DNA of 64,000 nucleotides. Origin: Streptomyces sp. NBC_00513. Lineage in GTDB: Bacteria; Actinomycetota; Actinomycetes; Streptomycetales; Streptomycetaceae. Both the position numbers and the translations under genes were made by a program. Positions 42,863-51,235 of the stretch are shown here, piece after piece; positions within the stretch are counted from its first letter, which is position 1, and every line of letters begins with the position of its first letter. The stretch covers positions 8,060,001-8,124,000 of the forward strand of contig NZ_CP107845.1 in NCBI RefSeq assembly GCF_041431415.1, in the 5' to 3' direction. A model generated the notes under the pieces. That model did not search any database and had not been told where the DNA came from. It was given only the letters and a program-made list of their open reading frames with translations.

Positions 42863-43662
42863 CGGGCGGCTCCGACGAAGTCGCTGATCGCGCTTGCAGT
42901 GGCCTGCGGCGCGCTCAACTGGGGGCAGTGCCCCGTTGCCGCCAGCGTGACCAGCCGGCTGCCGGGAATCGCGTCGTGAACGTAGGCGCCGACCTCACGA
43001 GGGGCGATGACGTCCTGCTCGCATTCCAGGACCAGAGTCGGCACCGTGACTGTCTTCAGGTCCTCGCGGCTGTCGGAGAGGAACGTCGTACGGGCGAAGA
43101 CCCGCGCCATGTCCGGATCGGTCGCGCAGAACGACGTCGTCAGCTCCTGGCCGAGTTCCGGGCGGTCCGCGTTGCCCATGATCACCGGCGCCATCGCCGC
43201 CGACCACCCCAGATAATTCGACTCCAACGACTCCAGCAGCTCGTCGATGTCGTCGGCGTCGAACCCGCCCCGGTATCCGTCCTCGTCGATGTAGCGGGGC
43301 GAGGGAGCGACCATCACCAGACGAGAGAACCGTTCCGGCGCGTTCGCGGCAGCGAGGACCCCGACCATGGCACTGACCGAATGCCCCACGAAGGTCACGT
43401 TCCTCAGGTCCAGCTCCTCGCAGACCTCCAGCACATCCCGCGCGTAGCCCTCCAGTGAGCTGTAGCGCTGTTCGTCCCAGGCCGAGGGGTCCGAGTGGCC
43501 GGAGCCCACGTAGTCGAAGAGGACCAGCCGGTAGTTCTCGGCCAGCGCGGGGGCGACCAGGCGCCACATGTTCTGGTCACAGCCGAACCCGTGCGCCAAC
43601 AGGAGCACCGGCCCGTCCGCGCGGCCCGTGACGGTGACGTTGTTTCTGCGGCGGATATCCAT
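42859..43662 (-). CDS. rsbQ: RsbQ-like alpha/beta hydrolase, activator of RsbP
   Basis: 267 residues from ATG 43662 (MDIRRRNNVTVTG); the frame stays open upstream, but this start matches the family's length (about 269 in Bacillus) and N-terminus. Highly characteristic segments are AHGFGCDQNMWRLVAPAL, LFDYVGSGHSDPSAWD, SSLEGYARDVLEVCEELDL, VGHSVSAMVG, and STDP-like CATDPDMARVFA. The triad is Ser in GHSVS, Asp in CEQD and His in TGHCPQLS. RsbQ is thought to bind a small hydrophobic molecule and signal to the PAS domain of RsbP. The close match and the four-base overlap with rsbP make the assignment firm. It is first in the operon. Confidence 0.93.
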   Translation of the reverse strand: MDIRRRNNVTVTGRADGPVLLLAHGFGCDQNMWRLVAPALAENYRLVLFDYVGSGHSDPSAWDEQRYSSLEGYARDVLEVCEELDLRNVTFVGHSVSAMVGVLAAANAPERFSRLVMVAPSPRYIDEDGYRGGFDADDIDELLESLESNYLGWSAAMAPVIMGNADRPELGQELTTSFCATDPDMARVFARTTFLSDSREDLKTVTVPTLVLECEQDVIAPREVGAYVHDAIPGSRLVTLAATGHCPQLSAPQATASAISDFVGAAR

Positions 43663-43981
43663 AACCGCCAGTTTCCCATCACCCCGATCATCTCGGACAA
43701 GGGCCCACCGATGGGAGGACGCCACCACATTGAGCGGAGAGCCTGGCGGACCGTGAGGGATGCCGGGGCTGTGTCGGGCCGATGTACTGCGTTTGAGGGG
43801 TGAACTCGTCCAAGCTCGGCCCCACCCAGCACGCTCCATGTCGGCGCGGGTGGGAGTCTGGCCGAAGACCGCCGACGAGAGCTTCGACAAGGTGGCCGCC
43901 TACCGCCACCGAGTCTGGTCCGACACTGTGTCCCCTACACCGCCCTGGCCGAGGCGGCGCGGGACGGGCGGGCGCCGGGGC
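43663..43981. other. Intergenic, probable upstream region of rsbQ
   Basis: It should contain the rsbQ promoter on the - strand. I could not pick a convincing one. A + strand frame around 43840-43930 (SARVGVWPKTADESFDKVAA) looks like a gene scrap but is too short to assign. Confidence 0.4.
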
Positions 43982-44419
43982 TCAGTCGGTTTCGATACCG
44001 CGCGCGGCGAAGATCTCTGCCGCGTCTGGCACGGCCAGGACGCCGTCTTCGACGAAGGTGACCTCCCGCAGGTTGGGCAGCAGTGCGAGGTCGTCGAGCG
44101 ACCGAACGTCGAACAGATCGTCCTCGCCGTCCCAGGCGGGGGCGCAGTGCCGGAAGACTTCGGCGCCGGCGTCGAAGCACAGTTCCTCGACGCGGGCGAG
44201 CAGCTCGTCCGGGATCAGCAGGGCCTCGAAATGGGCCCGGGACTCCGGCAGTACCTCCGCGTGCAGGCCATTGTCCAGGACGTAGGACGCGGGGTCGCCG
44301 ATTCCCCTCTCGGCCAGCCGCGCGGGCAGGTCATAGAGGGGGAGGAGCGGCTCGTCGGGGCCGTACATGAGCTCCTCGATGACGAGCAGCTTGAGGTTGA
44401 AGTCGCGGAACTGGCTCAT
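43982..44419 (-). CDS. DUF6892-like protein of unknown function
   Basis: 145 residues from ATG 44419 (MSQFRDFNLKLLVIEELMYG), chosen as the family's conserved beginning; the frame is open further upstream. The N-terminal FRDFNLKLLVIEELMYG motif and the C-terminal half, NLREVTFVEDGVLAVPDAAE, resemble a widespread small acidic protein family known only as a domain of unknown function, often near toxins or immunity genes. It is acidic and soluble, with no signal peptide. It stands alone on the - strand; the next gene on that strand, rsbQ, lies about 320 bp further on. Confidence 0.75.
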   Translation of the reverse strand: MSQFRDFNLKLLVIEELMYGPDEPLLPLYDLPARLAERGIGDPASYVLDNGLHAEVLPESRAHFEALLIPDELLARVEELCFDAGAEVFRHCAPAWDGEDDLFDVRSLDDLALLPNLREVTFVEDGVLAVPDAAEIFAARGIETD

Positions 44420-44920
44420 GGCACATGAGTACCACGGAGGTACGACACGGGTCCGCCGGGCCCGGCCCCCCCTGCCGGGCCCGGCCCTGCTCAAGCCCTG
44501 CTGACCACCCCGAGCGCGATCCTGTGTCCGGGGCGGGGGGCCGGCCGGGGCTGTGCGCCCGGCGAGGGACGTTGCCGCGGTGAAGCAGCGCCGCCGGACG
44601 CTTGAGGCCGCCGCCATCGAGATGGCCGCCGGGCTCCGGGCCGGCGTCCGGGAACGAACCGCCGCCCTCGCTGCAGCCCGCCCGGCGACGGCCGTTCCGC
44701 CGCACGCCCAGCCCTGTCCAGGCCGCGCCGGGCCCATGTTCCTGTGACGAGGTATCCGCCCGTGCGGTGCGCGAACCTGCCGGGAGACCCCGGCTCTGCG
44801 GACCCTGACCTGCGGCTCGGTCGCCGCGTCACCTCGGGCTGTCCTCCTGCGTCGACGTGTCGGCCGAGTCGAGTGCCTGTGTGCCTTCGCATCCGATTAC
44901 CTCGTCGTCCACCACGTGAA
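44420..44920. other. Intergenic region before leader copy A
   Basis: A short + strand stretch near 44577-44690 reads DVAAVKQRRRTLEAAAIEMA ... VRERTAALAAA, a helical piece that may be a gene relic, but it has no clear start or family. Otherwise I see nothing up to the conserved AAATCTATGCC box at about 44920. Confidence 0.4.
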
Positions 44921-44938
44921 AATCTATGCCAGCTGGAG

Positions 44939-44967
44939 TAGACATCGGTCGGTGATCTGGTTATGGT
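44939..44967 (+). promoter_or_regulatory. Conserved housekeeping-type promoter of leader copy A
   Basis: TAGACA (44939-44944), 17 bases, then TATGGT (44962-44967): a good -35/-10 pair of the principal sigma type. The same hexamers with the same spacing occur at copies B and C. A conserved AAATCTATGCC lies just upstream in all three and may be an activator site. Confidence 0.75.
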
Positions 44968-44973
44968 TTCTCT

Positions 44974-45698
44974 CGTAGCCCAGAGAGAGCGAAGGGCCTG
45001 GCAGAGACGAACTGCCGGGCAGCAGTACAGGTAAGTGCAGTTCAGTAGTGCGGTGCGGTGATGGAGTGTCGAAGCCAGAGCGGTTGCGGGACGGCGACGG
45101 GACTGATCACCGGACCGGGTGGCCCGCGGTCATCAGGGGCCACCAGGCAGTACCAGCAGTTCGCGGTACCCAGCAGTGAAGTCAGTGAGTGGTACCTCGG
45201 TGAAGGCGTCGGCTGCGGGCGCGCGCATCGGGAGGTTCGGCAGTGGGGTTCCAAGCCAGAGCGGACGCAGGATGGGCGACGGGGCTGGCTGCCGAAAGTG
45301 TGGCGCTCGGTCAGGCCACGAGCAGTACACGCAGTGCGCAGTATCAGCAGTATCGAGTGGAGCAGTACCAGCAGTTCAGCAGTGTGTAGTCCCCATTTGG
45401 TAAGTAGTTGATCACGAGGGATGAACGGAGGAGCCGAACGCCATCAGGATCGCCCGGGTGGAGTGTTGAGCCCGGGTACCGCAGGACATCGTGAAGTGAG
45501 GTGGTCTCCGGTCAAGCAACCGCGATCCCCGCACCCCCGACAGAGCTCAGGTCGGGCAGGCGGAAACAGAAGGCCGGCGCAGTAACAGGGCCGGCAGATG
45601 GTGTAGCAGTTCCTTCGGGGCCCGGGTGCCACACGGCGCCCGGGCCCCTCCACACGTCCAGAGCCTGATTTCCTTCACCTGTTTCGCAGTGAGGTGCG
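44974..45698 (+). ncRNA. Conserved structured leader RNA, copy A (upstream of MerR-like gene)
   Basis: About 725 nt from the expected start to the MerR-like ATG, matching copies B and C along most of its length. It carries many GCAGT words, two internal copies of a block around AGCCAGAGCGG...GGGCGACGGG, a stem CCCGGGT (45453-45459) / GCCCGGG (45470-45476), the box GGGTACCGCAGGACATCG, and a terminal hairpin 45617-45630 / 45635-45648 followed by CTCC. The stems keep pairing between copies although their bases change. It could be an attenuator, a riboswitch or a separate small RNA. I do not recognise it as a known family. Confidence 0.7.
45617..45648 (+). terminator. GC hairpin at the end of leader copy A
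   Basis: 14-base stem with one G-U pair and a 4-base loop, 51 bases before the ATG of the MerR-like gene. Position and shape suit an attenuator. Confidence 0.65.
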
Positions 45699-46037
45699 AT
45701 GACAGCAGACGATTCGTTCGGCCGTCTCGATGACGACGACTACCCCGCCTACACGATGGGCCGGGCCGCCGAGATGCTCGGCACCACCCAAGGTTTCCTT
45801 CGCGCGATCGGCGAGCACGGCCTGATCACCCCGCTCCGCTCCGCGGGCGGGCACCGCCGCTACTCCCGCTACCAGCTGCGGATCGCGGCCCGTGCCCGCG
45901 AGCTCGTCGACCAGGGCACGCCGATCGAGGCGGCCTGCCGCATCGTCGTCCTTGAAGACCAGCTCGAAGAAGCCCGGCGCATCAACGCCGACCCCGGCCG
46001 CAGCGCCGAAGCGGCGAATCCACCGGCCGCGGCCTGA
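45699..46037 (+). CDS. Small MerR-like HTH regulator, copy A
   Basis: 112 residues. After an acidic start ([20 protein letters not shown]) there is a MerR-type winged helix: [40 protein letters not shown], then a helix ending [14 protein letters not shown]. There is no C-terminal ligand or metal domain, so it is a single-domain DNA-binding protein, probably dimeric through the last helix. GAGGTG lies two bases before the ATG, close but usable. Two paralogues with the same leader lie at 50430 and 61387. A STAS gene follows 15 bp later, so the pair may be an operon. Target genes are unknown. Confidence 0.88.
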   Translation: MTADDSFGRLDDDDYPAYTMGRAAEMLGTTQGFLRAIGEHGLITPLRSAGGHRRYSRYQLRIAARARELVDQGTPIEAACRIVVLEDQLEEARRINADPGRSAEAANPPAAA

Positions 46038-46052
46038 GGAGGAGTGGAGAAG

Positions 46053-46502
46053 ATGCCTCCTGGAACAGCCCGCCCGCAGGAGCCGGGCATGATCCCCGCT
46101 CCTCGGCGGGCCCCCCGCCCCAACACCCCCACGGTGGTCCTCGCCGGCCGTTACGGCCTCCTGCGACTGGCCGGTGAACTCGACCTGGAAACCGGGTCCG
46201 CCATCCGCGACGCGGTCCGCAAATGCCTCGACAACCGCCCCGCCCTCCTGCGCATCGACATCAGTGGCGTGTCCTTCTGCGACTGCTCCGGGATCGCCGC
46301 CCTGCTGTGGGCGAAGGCCGAAGCGGGCCGGGCCGGAACCGGCTTCCACCTGAGCGGGCCCGCCCGGCCCGTCGTCGCCCGCGTCATGGACGCCACCGGC
46401 ACAGCAGCCGACCTCGGCCTGCTGCCACAACCCGCCGAGCAAAGCGGCGGCCGGCGAAGGATCCGCGCGCCACGAACCCCGACACCCTCCGCCGGTCCCT
46501 GA
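46053..46502 (+). CDS. STAS-domain protein following MerR-like copy A
   Basis: 149 residues from ATG 46053, ten bases after AGGAGG; a GTG at 46044 is too close to that site. The core is LLRLAGELDLETGSAIRDAV, then LLRIDISGVSFCDCSGIAAL. The phospho-site reads DCSG, so the key serine is kept although its neighbour is Cys. The C-terminal tail is basic and Pro/Arg-rich. It should act as an anti-sigma antagonist, switching partners by phosphorylation. It follows the MerR-like gene by 15 bp, which ties the leader-controlled regulator to partner switching. Confidence 0.85.
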   Translation: MPPGTARPQEPGMIPAPRRAPRPNTPTVVLAGRYGLLRLAGELDLETGSAIRDAVRKCLDNRPALLRIDISGVSFCDCSGIAALLWAKAEAGRAGTGFHLSGPARPVVARVMDATGTAADLGLLPQPAEQSGGRRRIRAPRTPTPSAGP

Positions 46503-46720
46503 CCGAAACGGGCCTGGCGTCGGCCCCGGCGGACAACCGCAGGTCGGCATCAGCGCGATCGCCGGCTTCCCCAACAGGGCAACCGCGGCGGCCGCGCCGG
46601 CCTGACCGGCCCCGTGGAGTGGGCAGTCGCGGATGCCCGTCTGCGCGGATAAGAAACAGATAAGTTTGCGTGCATGGGGAGCGTGGCGTCGGGCAGGCGG
46701 TGCTGCGGAGGTTGATATCT

Positions 46721-46882
46721 ATGGTTCCCCTGCTTCTTGTTCTTCTGCTCGCTCTGATCCTGTTCGGTGCCGGTTTCGCGGTGAAGATCCTTTGGTGGGT
46801 CGCGATCGCGGTGCTGGTGCTCTGGCTGGTCGGTTTCGTCGCCCGCCCGAAGGGCGGGAGTGGTCGCTGGTACCGCTGGTAG
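46721..46882 (+). CDS. Small hydrophobic membrane protein
   Basis: 53 residues from ATG 46721, with GGAGG about ten bases upstream. Two hydrophobic helices (VPLLLVLLLALILFGAGFAV and LWWVAIAVLVLWLVGFVAR, the latter starting near residue 24) end in a basic GGSGRWYRW tail. Tiny proteins of exactly this plan are common in Streptomyces and are usually labelled hydrophobic protein; they appear in stress regulons, but their role is not known. A strong terminator follows at 46915. Confidence 0.82.
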   Translation: MVPLLLVLLLALILFGAGFAVKILWWVAIAVLVLWLVGFVARPKGGSGRWYRW

Positions 46883-46914
46883 CCGGCCGCCAACAGCGCG
46901 GTCCCGGCAAAGTT

Positions 46915-46957
46915 CATGACGGTGGCCCACCCCACGAAGGGGTGGGCCACCGTCATG
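46915..46957 (+). terminator. Terminator, 19-bp perfect stem
   Basis: CATGACGGTGGCCCACCCC (46915-46933) pairs perfectly with 46939-46957 around ACGAA, 33 bases after the small membrane gene. Confidence 0.9.
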
Positions 46958-47011
46958 TCTCGTTGTTCTGCTTCGATCCTGTCCCGTGGTGGACGCGAAT
47001 GGGGCGGTAAG

Positions 47012-47036
47012 GGGTGGAAGCGGATGCCGGGGGTAT
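47012..47036 (+). promoter_or_regulatory. Possible SigB-type promoter upstream of the sigma gene
   Basis: GGGT, 15 bases, GGGTAT fits the GNNT-N14-16-GGGTAY pattern recognised by SigB-type factors in Streptomyces. It lies about 240 bp before the sigma gene and could allow autoregulation. The pattern is short, so chance is possible. Confidence 0.35.
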
Positions 47037-47273
47037 TCGCAGGGTCAGCCGGGGCGTCCGTCGTGACGTAGCAGGGGACCTGCTCGCCTCCAACGATCGA
47101 CGGCCGCCCCGGTGCGCGCCATCCGACCATCCGAAACCAGAGGCGCGGCCACGGCCCCGCGCGGTACCGGCATGGACGCAATCACGGTCGAAAAATGTTG
47201 GATCCGCCACGCATGGCCGAGTTCGGGGGCACGTGTCGCGCGAACGTCGTACGTCCAGGGGAGGACCGGGTCC

Positions 47274-48182
47274 ATGTCTCAGACCGCCACGATCACCAAC
47301 ACCACCAGCGTGGTGGCGACCTCGCCGGACGCCACACCCGGAAGCGATCAGTCCACACACGATCTTCCCCGGATTGACGACGCCCGTCAGGTGGCGCCCG
47401 CCGACGCCCGGGAGCTCTCGCGCCTCTTCCTGGTCCGGCTGCGCTCGCTGGAGGAAGGGACCCGGGAGTACCAGTACGCCCGGAACACGCTGATCGAGAT
47501 GAACATCTTGCTGGTGCAATTCGCCGCCCGGCGCTTCCGCGGCCGTACCGGGGATGGCGGCATCGACATCGACGACATCGTCCAGGTGGGCACGATCGGG
47601 TTGATCAAGGCCATCGACCGCTTCGACCCCGACCGCGAGGTCGAGTTCACCACCCTCGCCCTTCCTTACATCACCGGCGAGATCAAGCGCTTCTTCCGCG
47701 ACACCACCTGGGCCGTCCACGTCCCGCGCCGCCTCCAGGAACTGCGCACCGAACTCGCCAAGAGCCAGGAAGCACTGACCGAGATCTTCGGCCGCGCCCC
47801 GACCGTGAAGGAACTGGCCGAACACCTCGAACTCAGCGAGGACGACGTCATCGAGGGCCTGGTCGCGGCCAACGGGTACACCAGCGCCTCCATCGACGCT
47901 ACGACGAGCACCAGGCAGCGCACCTCCGGCGACACGGGTCGCTCCCTCGCCGAGACGGTCGGCGACGTCGACCCGGACATGGAGCTCTTCGAGGACTTCC
48001 ACACCCTCGCCCCCCTCCTGAAGACACTCGGCGAACGCGATCGACGGATCCTGAACATGCGCTTCGCGCGGGAGATGACCCAGGCCGAGATCGGCGCCGA
48101 ACTCGGTATCTCACAGATGCAGGTCTCCCGCCTCCTCACTCGCACCCTGACCCGACTGCGCGCCGGAATGCTTGCCGCGTAG
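47274..48182 (+). CDS. SigB/SigF-type alternative RNA polymerase sigma factor
   Basis: 302 residues from ATG 47274 (MSQTATITNTTSVVATSPDA), with GGGGAGG upstream. The first 60 residues are a low-complexity extension. Region 2 (YARNTLIEMNILLVQFAARR ... DIDDIVQVGTIGLIKAIDRF, then EFTTLALPYITGEIKRFFRD), region 3 (VPRRLQELRTELAKSQEALT) and region 4 (ERDRRILNMRFAREMTQAEI ... ISQMQVSRLLTRTL) are all present. The RFFRDTTWAVHVPRRLQEL signature is that of the stress/sporulation group controlled by anti-sigma and STAS proteins. It is the only sigma gene in the window, among four STAS and two anti-sigma genes, so it is a likely output of that network. Confidence 0.93.
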   Translation: MSQTATITNTTSVVATSPDATPGSDQSTHDLPRIDDARQVAPADARELSRLFLVRLRSLEEGTREYQYARNTLIEMNILLVQFAARRFRGRTGDGGIDIDDIVQVGTIGLIKAIDRFDPDREVEFTTLALPYITGEIKRFFRDTTWAVHVPRRLQELRTELAKSQEALTEIFGRAPTVKELAEHLELSEDDVIEGLVAANGYTSASIDATTSTRQRTSGDTGRSLAETVGDVDPDMELFEDFHTLAPLLKTLGERDRRILNMRFAREMTQAEIGAELGISQMQVSRLLTRTLTRLRAGMLAA

Positions 48183-48355
48183 CCACCTGCTCGGCTGAAG
48201 GGGCGGGGACCTGACAAGAGTGCGGGTCGCACCCGCGGCGGTTGGTCTGGCGCTGTCTGCTCGGCCGTGACCGGCGCCCGCAACCGGACCGGAAACTCCG
48301 AATCCGTCCGCACCGCGGGCCCGCTTGCCGGTCCGACGACACCCGTGCCGGCAGG

Positions 48356-48574
48356 TCATGGGGTCGCCGGGTGCGGTTCCTCCAGGACTTCGGCGACTCG
48401 GCGGGCCATCCTCGCGATGTGCGGGGGCAGGTGGTCGTCGAGGGCGTCGATGTCGTCGCACAGGCGGGCCTTCAGCCCGTGCACAACCGCTTTGGTGAAC
48501 AGCTTTTGCGGTTCGTCCTGCGGGTACTGGGCCTGTTCCGCCTGTCTCTGGCCTCTGCTGTGGCGCATCATCAT
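48356..48574 (-). CDS. Small hypothetical protein
   Basis: 72 residues. It starts MMMRHSRGQRQAEQAQYPQD and has a helical middle (LFTKAVVHGLKARLCDDIDA, LPPHIARMARRVAEVLEEP). I recognise no family. Its ATG overlaps a TGA that closes another - strand frame (RNPA-stop at 48571-48573), which suggests coupling to an upstream small gene. No membrane segment or signal. Confidence 0.45.
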   Translation of the reverse strand: MMMRHSRGQRQAEQAQYPQDEPQKLFTKAVVHGLKARLCDDIDALDDHLPPHIARMARRVAEVLEEPHPATP

Positions 48575-48854
48575 GCTGGGTTCCTCGGAGCCGGCGGGGG
48601 CCGGTCGGCCCAGCAGACCGGCCAGTTGGGCCCGGCCGGTGTCCCGGGCCCCAGGCTGGGTTGCACTGTTGGCTGAGTTGCAGGAAGCCGTCCAGCTTGT
48701 CCTTGGCCATGTCGGTGTCTTGGCAGTACGCGGCGATCAGCATGGCGGCCGTGTTCATGTGCCTGACCATCGGGTTGTCCGTCGCCTCGTGGGTGACGTC
48801 GATGAAGGTTGAGCCGGCGGGGGTGGACAGGGCTGATCGGTGGGGGATCTTCAT
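48571..48854 (-). pseudogene. Possible small gene, apparently frameshifted
   Basis: From ATG 48854 the - strand reads MKIPHRSALSTPAGSTFIDV, THEATDNPMVRHMNTAAMLI, AAYCQDTDMAKDKLDGFLQL and SQQCNPAWGPG, which looks like a real protein. To reach the TGA at 48571 that overlaps the next gene, the frame must shift near 48650, giving TPAGPNWPVCWADRP. Either the gene is broken or the frames are coincidental. No family recognised. Confidence 0.35.
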
Positions 48855-49156
48855 CGGGACGTGGCCGGCGACCCGGTTCGGCTTGGGCGCGGCCTTGGCG
48901 CAGTACGAACGCGCCGACGAACTGTTCGCAGACGACGCGTGAGCCGGCGTCCGGCGTGGCGCGGTCCCGGGCAGGACAACCCGGGACCGCGCTCAACGGG
49001 CCCGCGCCTCGGGCTGCTGAGCAAACCCGTGCCCAGGATGCCGGCAGCCGCACCCCGTCTTCTGCCCGTGGGCAGTACCCGCCCCTGTTGGGCGTCGGGG
49101 GGTGGCATTGCCCTCAGTGGCCTGCGCGACGTGGTGGCCTGCGCGACGCGACGGGT
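48855..49156. other. Intergenic stretch without a supported gene
   Basis: A + strand frame ending ALAQYERADELFADDA is open but is probably the shadow of the - strand gene. Nothing else is supported. Confidence 0.4.
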
Positions 49157-49546
49157 CTAGCGGGGGAGGAGGGCGCGGACGGTCTTGCCGCCTTCGGGCT
49201 TGGGCGTGACGACGGTGGCGTAGGCGAGGTCGTTGACCATGTGCCAGCCGAATCCGCCGGTGCCGTGGACGAGGTCGGGGGTCCGCAGGCGCGGCATTTG
49301 CGGGCTGGAGTCGTCGACGGCGACCTCGATCGTGCCGGGGTGGGCTGCTAGGCGGAGCGCGTGAGTGCCACCGCCGTGGCGCAGGGCGTTGGTGACGAGC
49401 TCGGAGACGACCAGGACCACGGAGTCGGCGTGCTCCGGACCGACGGCCGGCACCAGGGTGTTCAGGAACGTCCGGGCGGTGTGACGTGCCTCGGCGACGG
49501 CGGACAGGGGTTCAAGGGCTGTGCGCTCGGTGCTCGTCGTGGTCAT
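49157..49546 (-). CDS. HATPase anti-sigma factor / serine kinase, RsbW-like (1)
   Basis: 129 residues from ATG 49546, with GGAG six bases upstream. GHKL ATPase motifs: N-box VVSELVTNALRHGGG, a divergent G1 box (VAVDDSSPQMPRLR) and G2 box HGTGGFGWHMVNDLA. Single-domain proteins like this bind and phosphorylate STAS proteins and, in some cases, hold sigma factors inactive; Streptomyces has dozens. It lies between the sigma gene and leader copy B, on the - strand. It is a close paralogue of the protein at 60060. Partners cannot be told from sequence. Confidence 0.9.
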   Translation of the reverse strand: MTTTSTERTALEPLSAVAEARHTARTFLNTLVPAVGPEHADSVVLVVSELVTNALRHGGGTHALRLAAHPGTIEVAVDDSSPQMPRLRTPDLVHGTGGFGWHMVNDLAYATVVTPKPEGGKTVRALLPR

Positions 49547-49680
49547 CTCGCGCTCCGGTCTCTGTGTTCGTGTCCAGCCGTGCCTGCCGGGCCGTTTGTG
49601 CCCCAAGCCGCCACTCTTCAATCCTGGTGGGCTCCGAATATCTACCTCATCAGCCAGGCGGAAATCTATGCCAGCCGGAG

Positions 49681-49709
49681 TAGACATCGCGCGGCGGTGT
49701 GGTTATGGT
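49681..49709 (+). promoter_or_regulatory. Conserved promoter of leader copy B
   Basis: TAGACA (49681-49686), 17 bases, TATGGT (49704-49709), with AAATCTATGCC just upstream: the same arrangement as copies A and C. Confidence 0.75.
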
Positions 49710-49715
49710 TTCTCT

Positions 49716-50429
49716 CGTAGCCAGAGAGGCCGCGAGGCCTGGCAGAGACGAACTGCCGGGCAGCAGTAGCGCAGTACAGGTGATTGCAGTACAGCAGGAC
49801 GGTGCGGTGATGGAGTGTCGAAGCCAGGGTGGTTGCAGGACGGCGACGGGGCTGATCATCGGACCGGGTGGCCCGCGGTCATCAGGGGCCACCACAGGCA
49901 GTACAAGCAGTTGACCCAGTGGTGCAGTACCCGCAGTAAGTGCAGTTCGCAGTATCAGCAGTGAAGTCGGTGAGTAGCACCTCGGTGAAGGTGTCGGCTG
50001 CGGGCGCGCGCATCGGGAGGTTCGGCAGTGGGGTTCCAAGCCAGAGCGGATGCAGGATGGGCGACGGGGCTGGCTGCCGAAAGTGTGGCGCTTGGTCAGG
50101 CCACAAGCAGTTCGCAGTATCAGGCAGTTCCCGCAGGTAGGTAGTTGATCATCCGAGGGATGAACGGAGGGATTGGTCATCATCGGGATCGCCCGGACGC
50201 CACGCGAGTCCGGGTACCGCAGGACATCGATAGTGAGGTGGTCTCCGGTCGAGCAACCGCGATCCCCGCACCACCCGTCCCCTTCCAGGCGGGCGTGCGG
50301 ATGAGGCCGGCGCAGTTCCAGGGCCGGTAGATGGTGTAGCAGTTCCTTCGGGGCCCTGGTGCGGTAAGCACCAGGGCCCCTCCCCGTAACCCGCTCCCTG
50401 TTCCTTCACCTGTTTCGCAGTGAGGTGCG
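49716..50429 (+). ncRNA. Conserved structured leader RNA, copy B
   Basis: About 714 nt, collinear with copies A and C. The small stem is CCCGGAC (50192-50198) / GTCCGGG (50208-50214), a compensated change from copy A. The terminal hairpin is GGGGCCCTGGTGC (50350-50362) / 50368-50380, also compensated. GCAGT words are fewer and differently spaced than in copy A. Confidence 0.7.
50350..50380 (+). terminator. GC hairpin at the end of leader copy B
   Basis: Perfect 13-base stem around GGTAA, 50 bases before the ATG of the MerR-like gene. Confidence 0.65.
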
Positions 50430-50768
50430 ATGACAGCAGACGATTCGTTCGGCCGTCTCGACGACGACAACTATCCCGCCTACACGATGGGCCGGGCCGC
50501 CGCCATGCTCGGCACCACCCAAGGCTTCCTCCGCGCCATCGGAGACGCCCACCTCATCACACCGCTCCGTTCCGCCGGCGGGCACCGCCGCTACTCCCGC
50601 CACCAGCTCCGCATCGCGGCCCGCGCCCGGGAGCTCGTCGACCAGGGAACCCCGATCGAGGCGGCCTGCCGCATCGTCATCCTCGAAGACCAACTACGCG
50701 AAGCCCAACGCCTCAACGCCGAGCATGGGCACGCCACCGCGGCCGCGAATGCCGGGGCCGCGGCCTGA
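50430..50768 (+). CDS. Small MerR-like HTH regulator, copy B
   Basis: 112 residues, nearly identical to copy A over the winged helix ([34 protein letters not shown]). It differs mainly in the loop before GLITP (here HLITP) and in the tail (LNAEHGHATAAANAGAAA). The start and GAGGTG site are the same as in copy A. The recognition helix region is conserved between the copies, so all three may read the same DNA site. A STAS gene follows 134 bp downstream, as in copy A but further away. Confidence 0.88.
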   Translation: MTADDSFGRLDDDNYPAYTMGRAAAMLGTTQGFLRAIGDAHLITPLRSAGGHRRYSRHQLRIAARARELVDQGTPIEAACRIVILEDQLREAQRLNAEHGHATAAANAGAAA

Positions 50769-50902
50769 AAGGACACTTCCTCGGCCACCGCCAACACGAC
50801 TGCCAAACCTCAATGGGGCCGACGTGGACGATTGAACTCCCACGTCGGCACATCCCATCCGGCAATGACCGGCATGGGCATTGTGTGATCAAGGAAAGAC
50901 CT

Positions 50903-51235
50903 GTGGAACAAGAAGTACTGGTACTGCCGGACGCGGACGACGGCGTGCGGGTGATCGTATGCGTCGGAGAGTTCGACCAGGACACCCTGGAAGCCTTCCG
51001 GCAGGCCGGCAACCCGGCCGTCGCGGATCCTTCCGTCCGGCGGATCGTGTTGGATGTCAGCCGGCTCACCTTTGCCGACTCCTCGATGCTCAACGAGATG
51101 CTGCGCCTGCTGCGCTCCGGCCGCCTGGTCCTGGCCGGCCCGATTCCTCCCAGCCTGCGGCGCGTCTTCGAACTCACCGGGTCCGGCCCACTGTTCCCGA
51201 CCGCCGTCAGCGTGGAAGCGGCCCGCACCTTGTAG
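50903..51235 (+). CDS. STAS-like protein following MerR-like copy B
   Basis: 110 residues from GTG 50903, four bases after AAGGAAAG; a GTG at 50885 is an alternative. The STAS core is VRVIVCVGEFDQDTLEAFRQ, then RIVLDVSRLTFADSSMLNEM. The phospho-site is DSSM, with the usual Gly replaced by Met, and the protein is short of the usual first strand. It probably still binds an anti-sigma partner. It is the downstream gene of leader cassette B. Confidence 0.75.
   Translation: MEQEVLVLPDADDGVRVIVCVGEFDQDTLEAFRQAGNPAVADPSVRRIVLDVSRLTFADSSMLNEMLRLLRSGRLVLAGPIPPSLRRVFELTGSGPLFPTAVSVEAARTL

Noticed and set aside
45058..45411. 117-residue frame inside leader copy A
   Set aside because: In copy B the frame stops early, and in copy C the block is one base shorter and the ATG is absent, so the conservation is not of a peptide.
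45470..45480. GGGTAC in the leaders as a SigB-type -10 box
   Set aside because: It belongs to a conserved paired stem and no convincing GNNT/GTTT element lies 14-16 bases upstream in all three copies.
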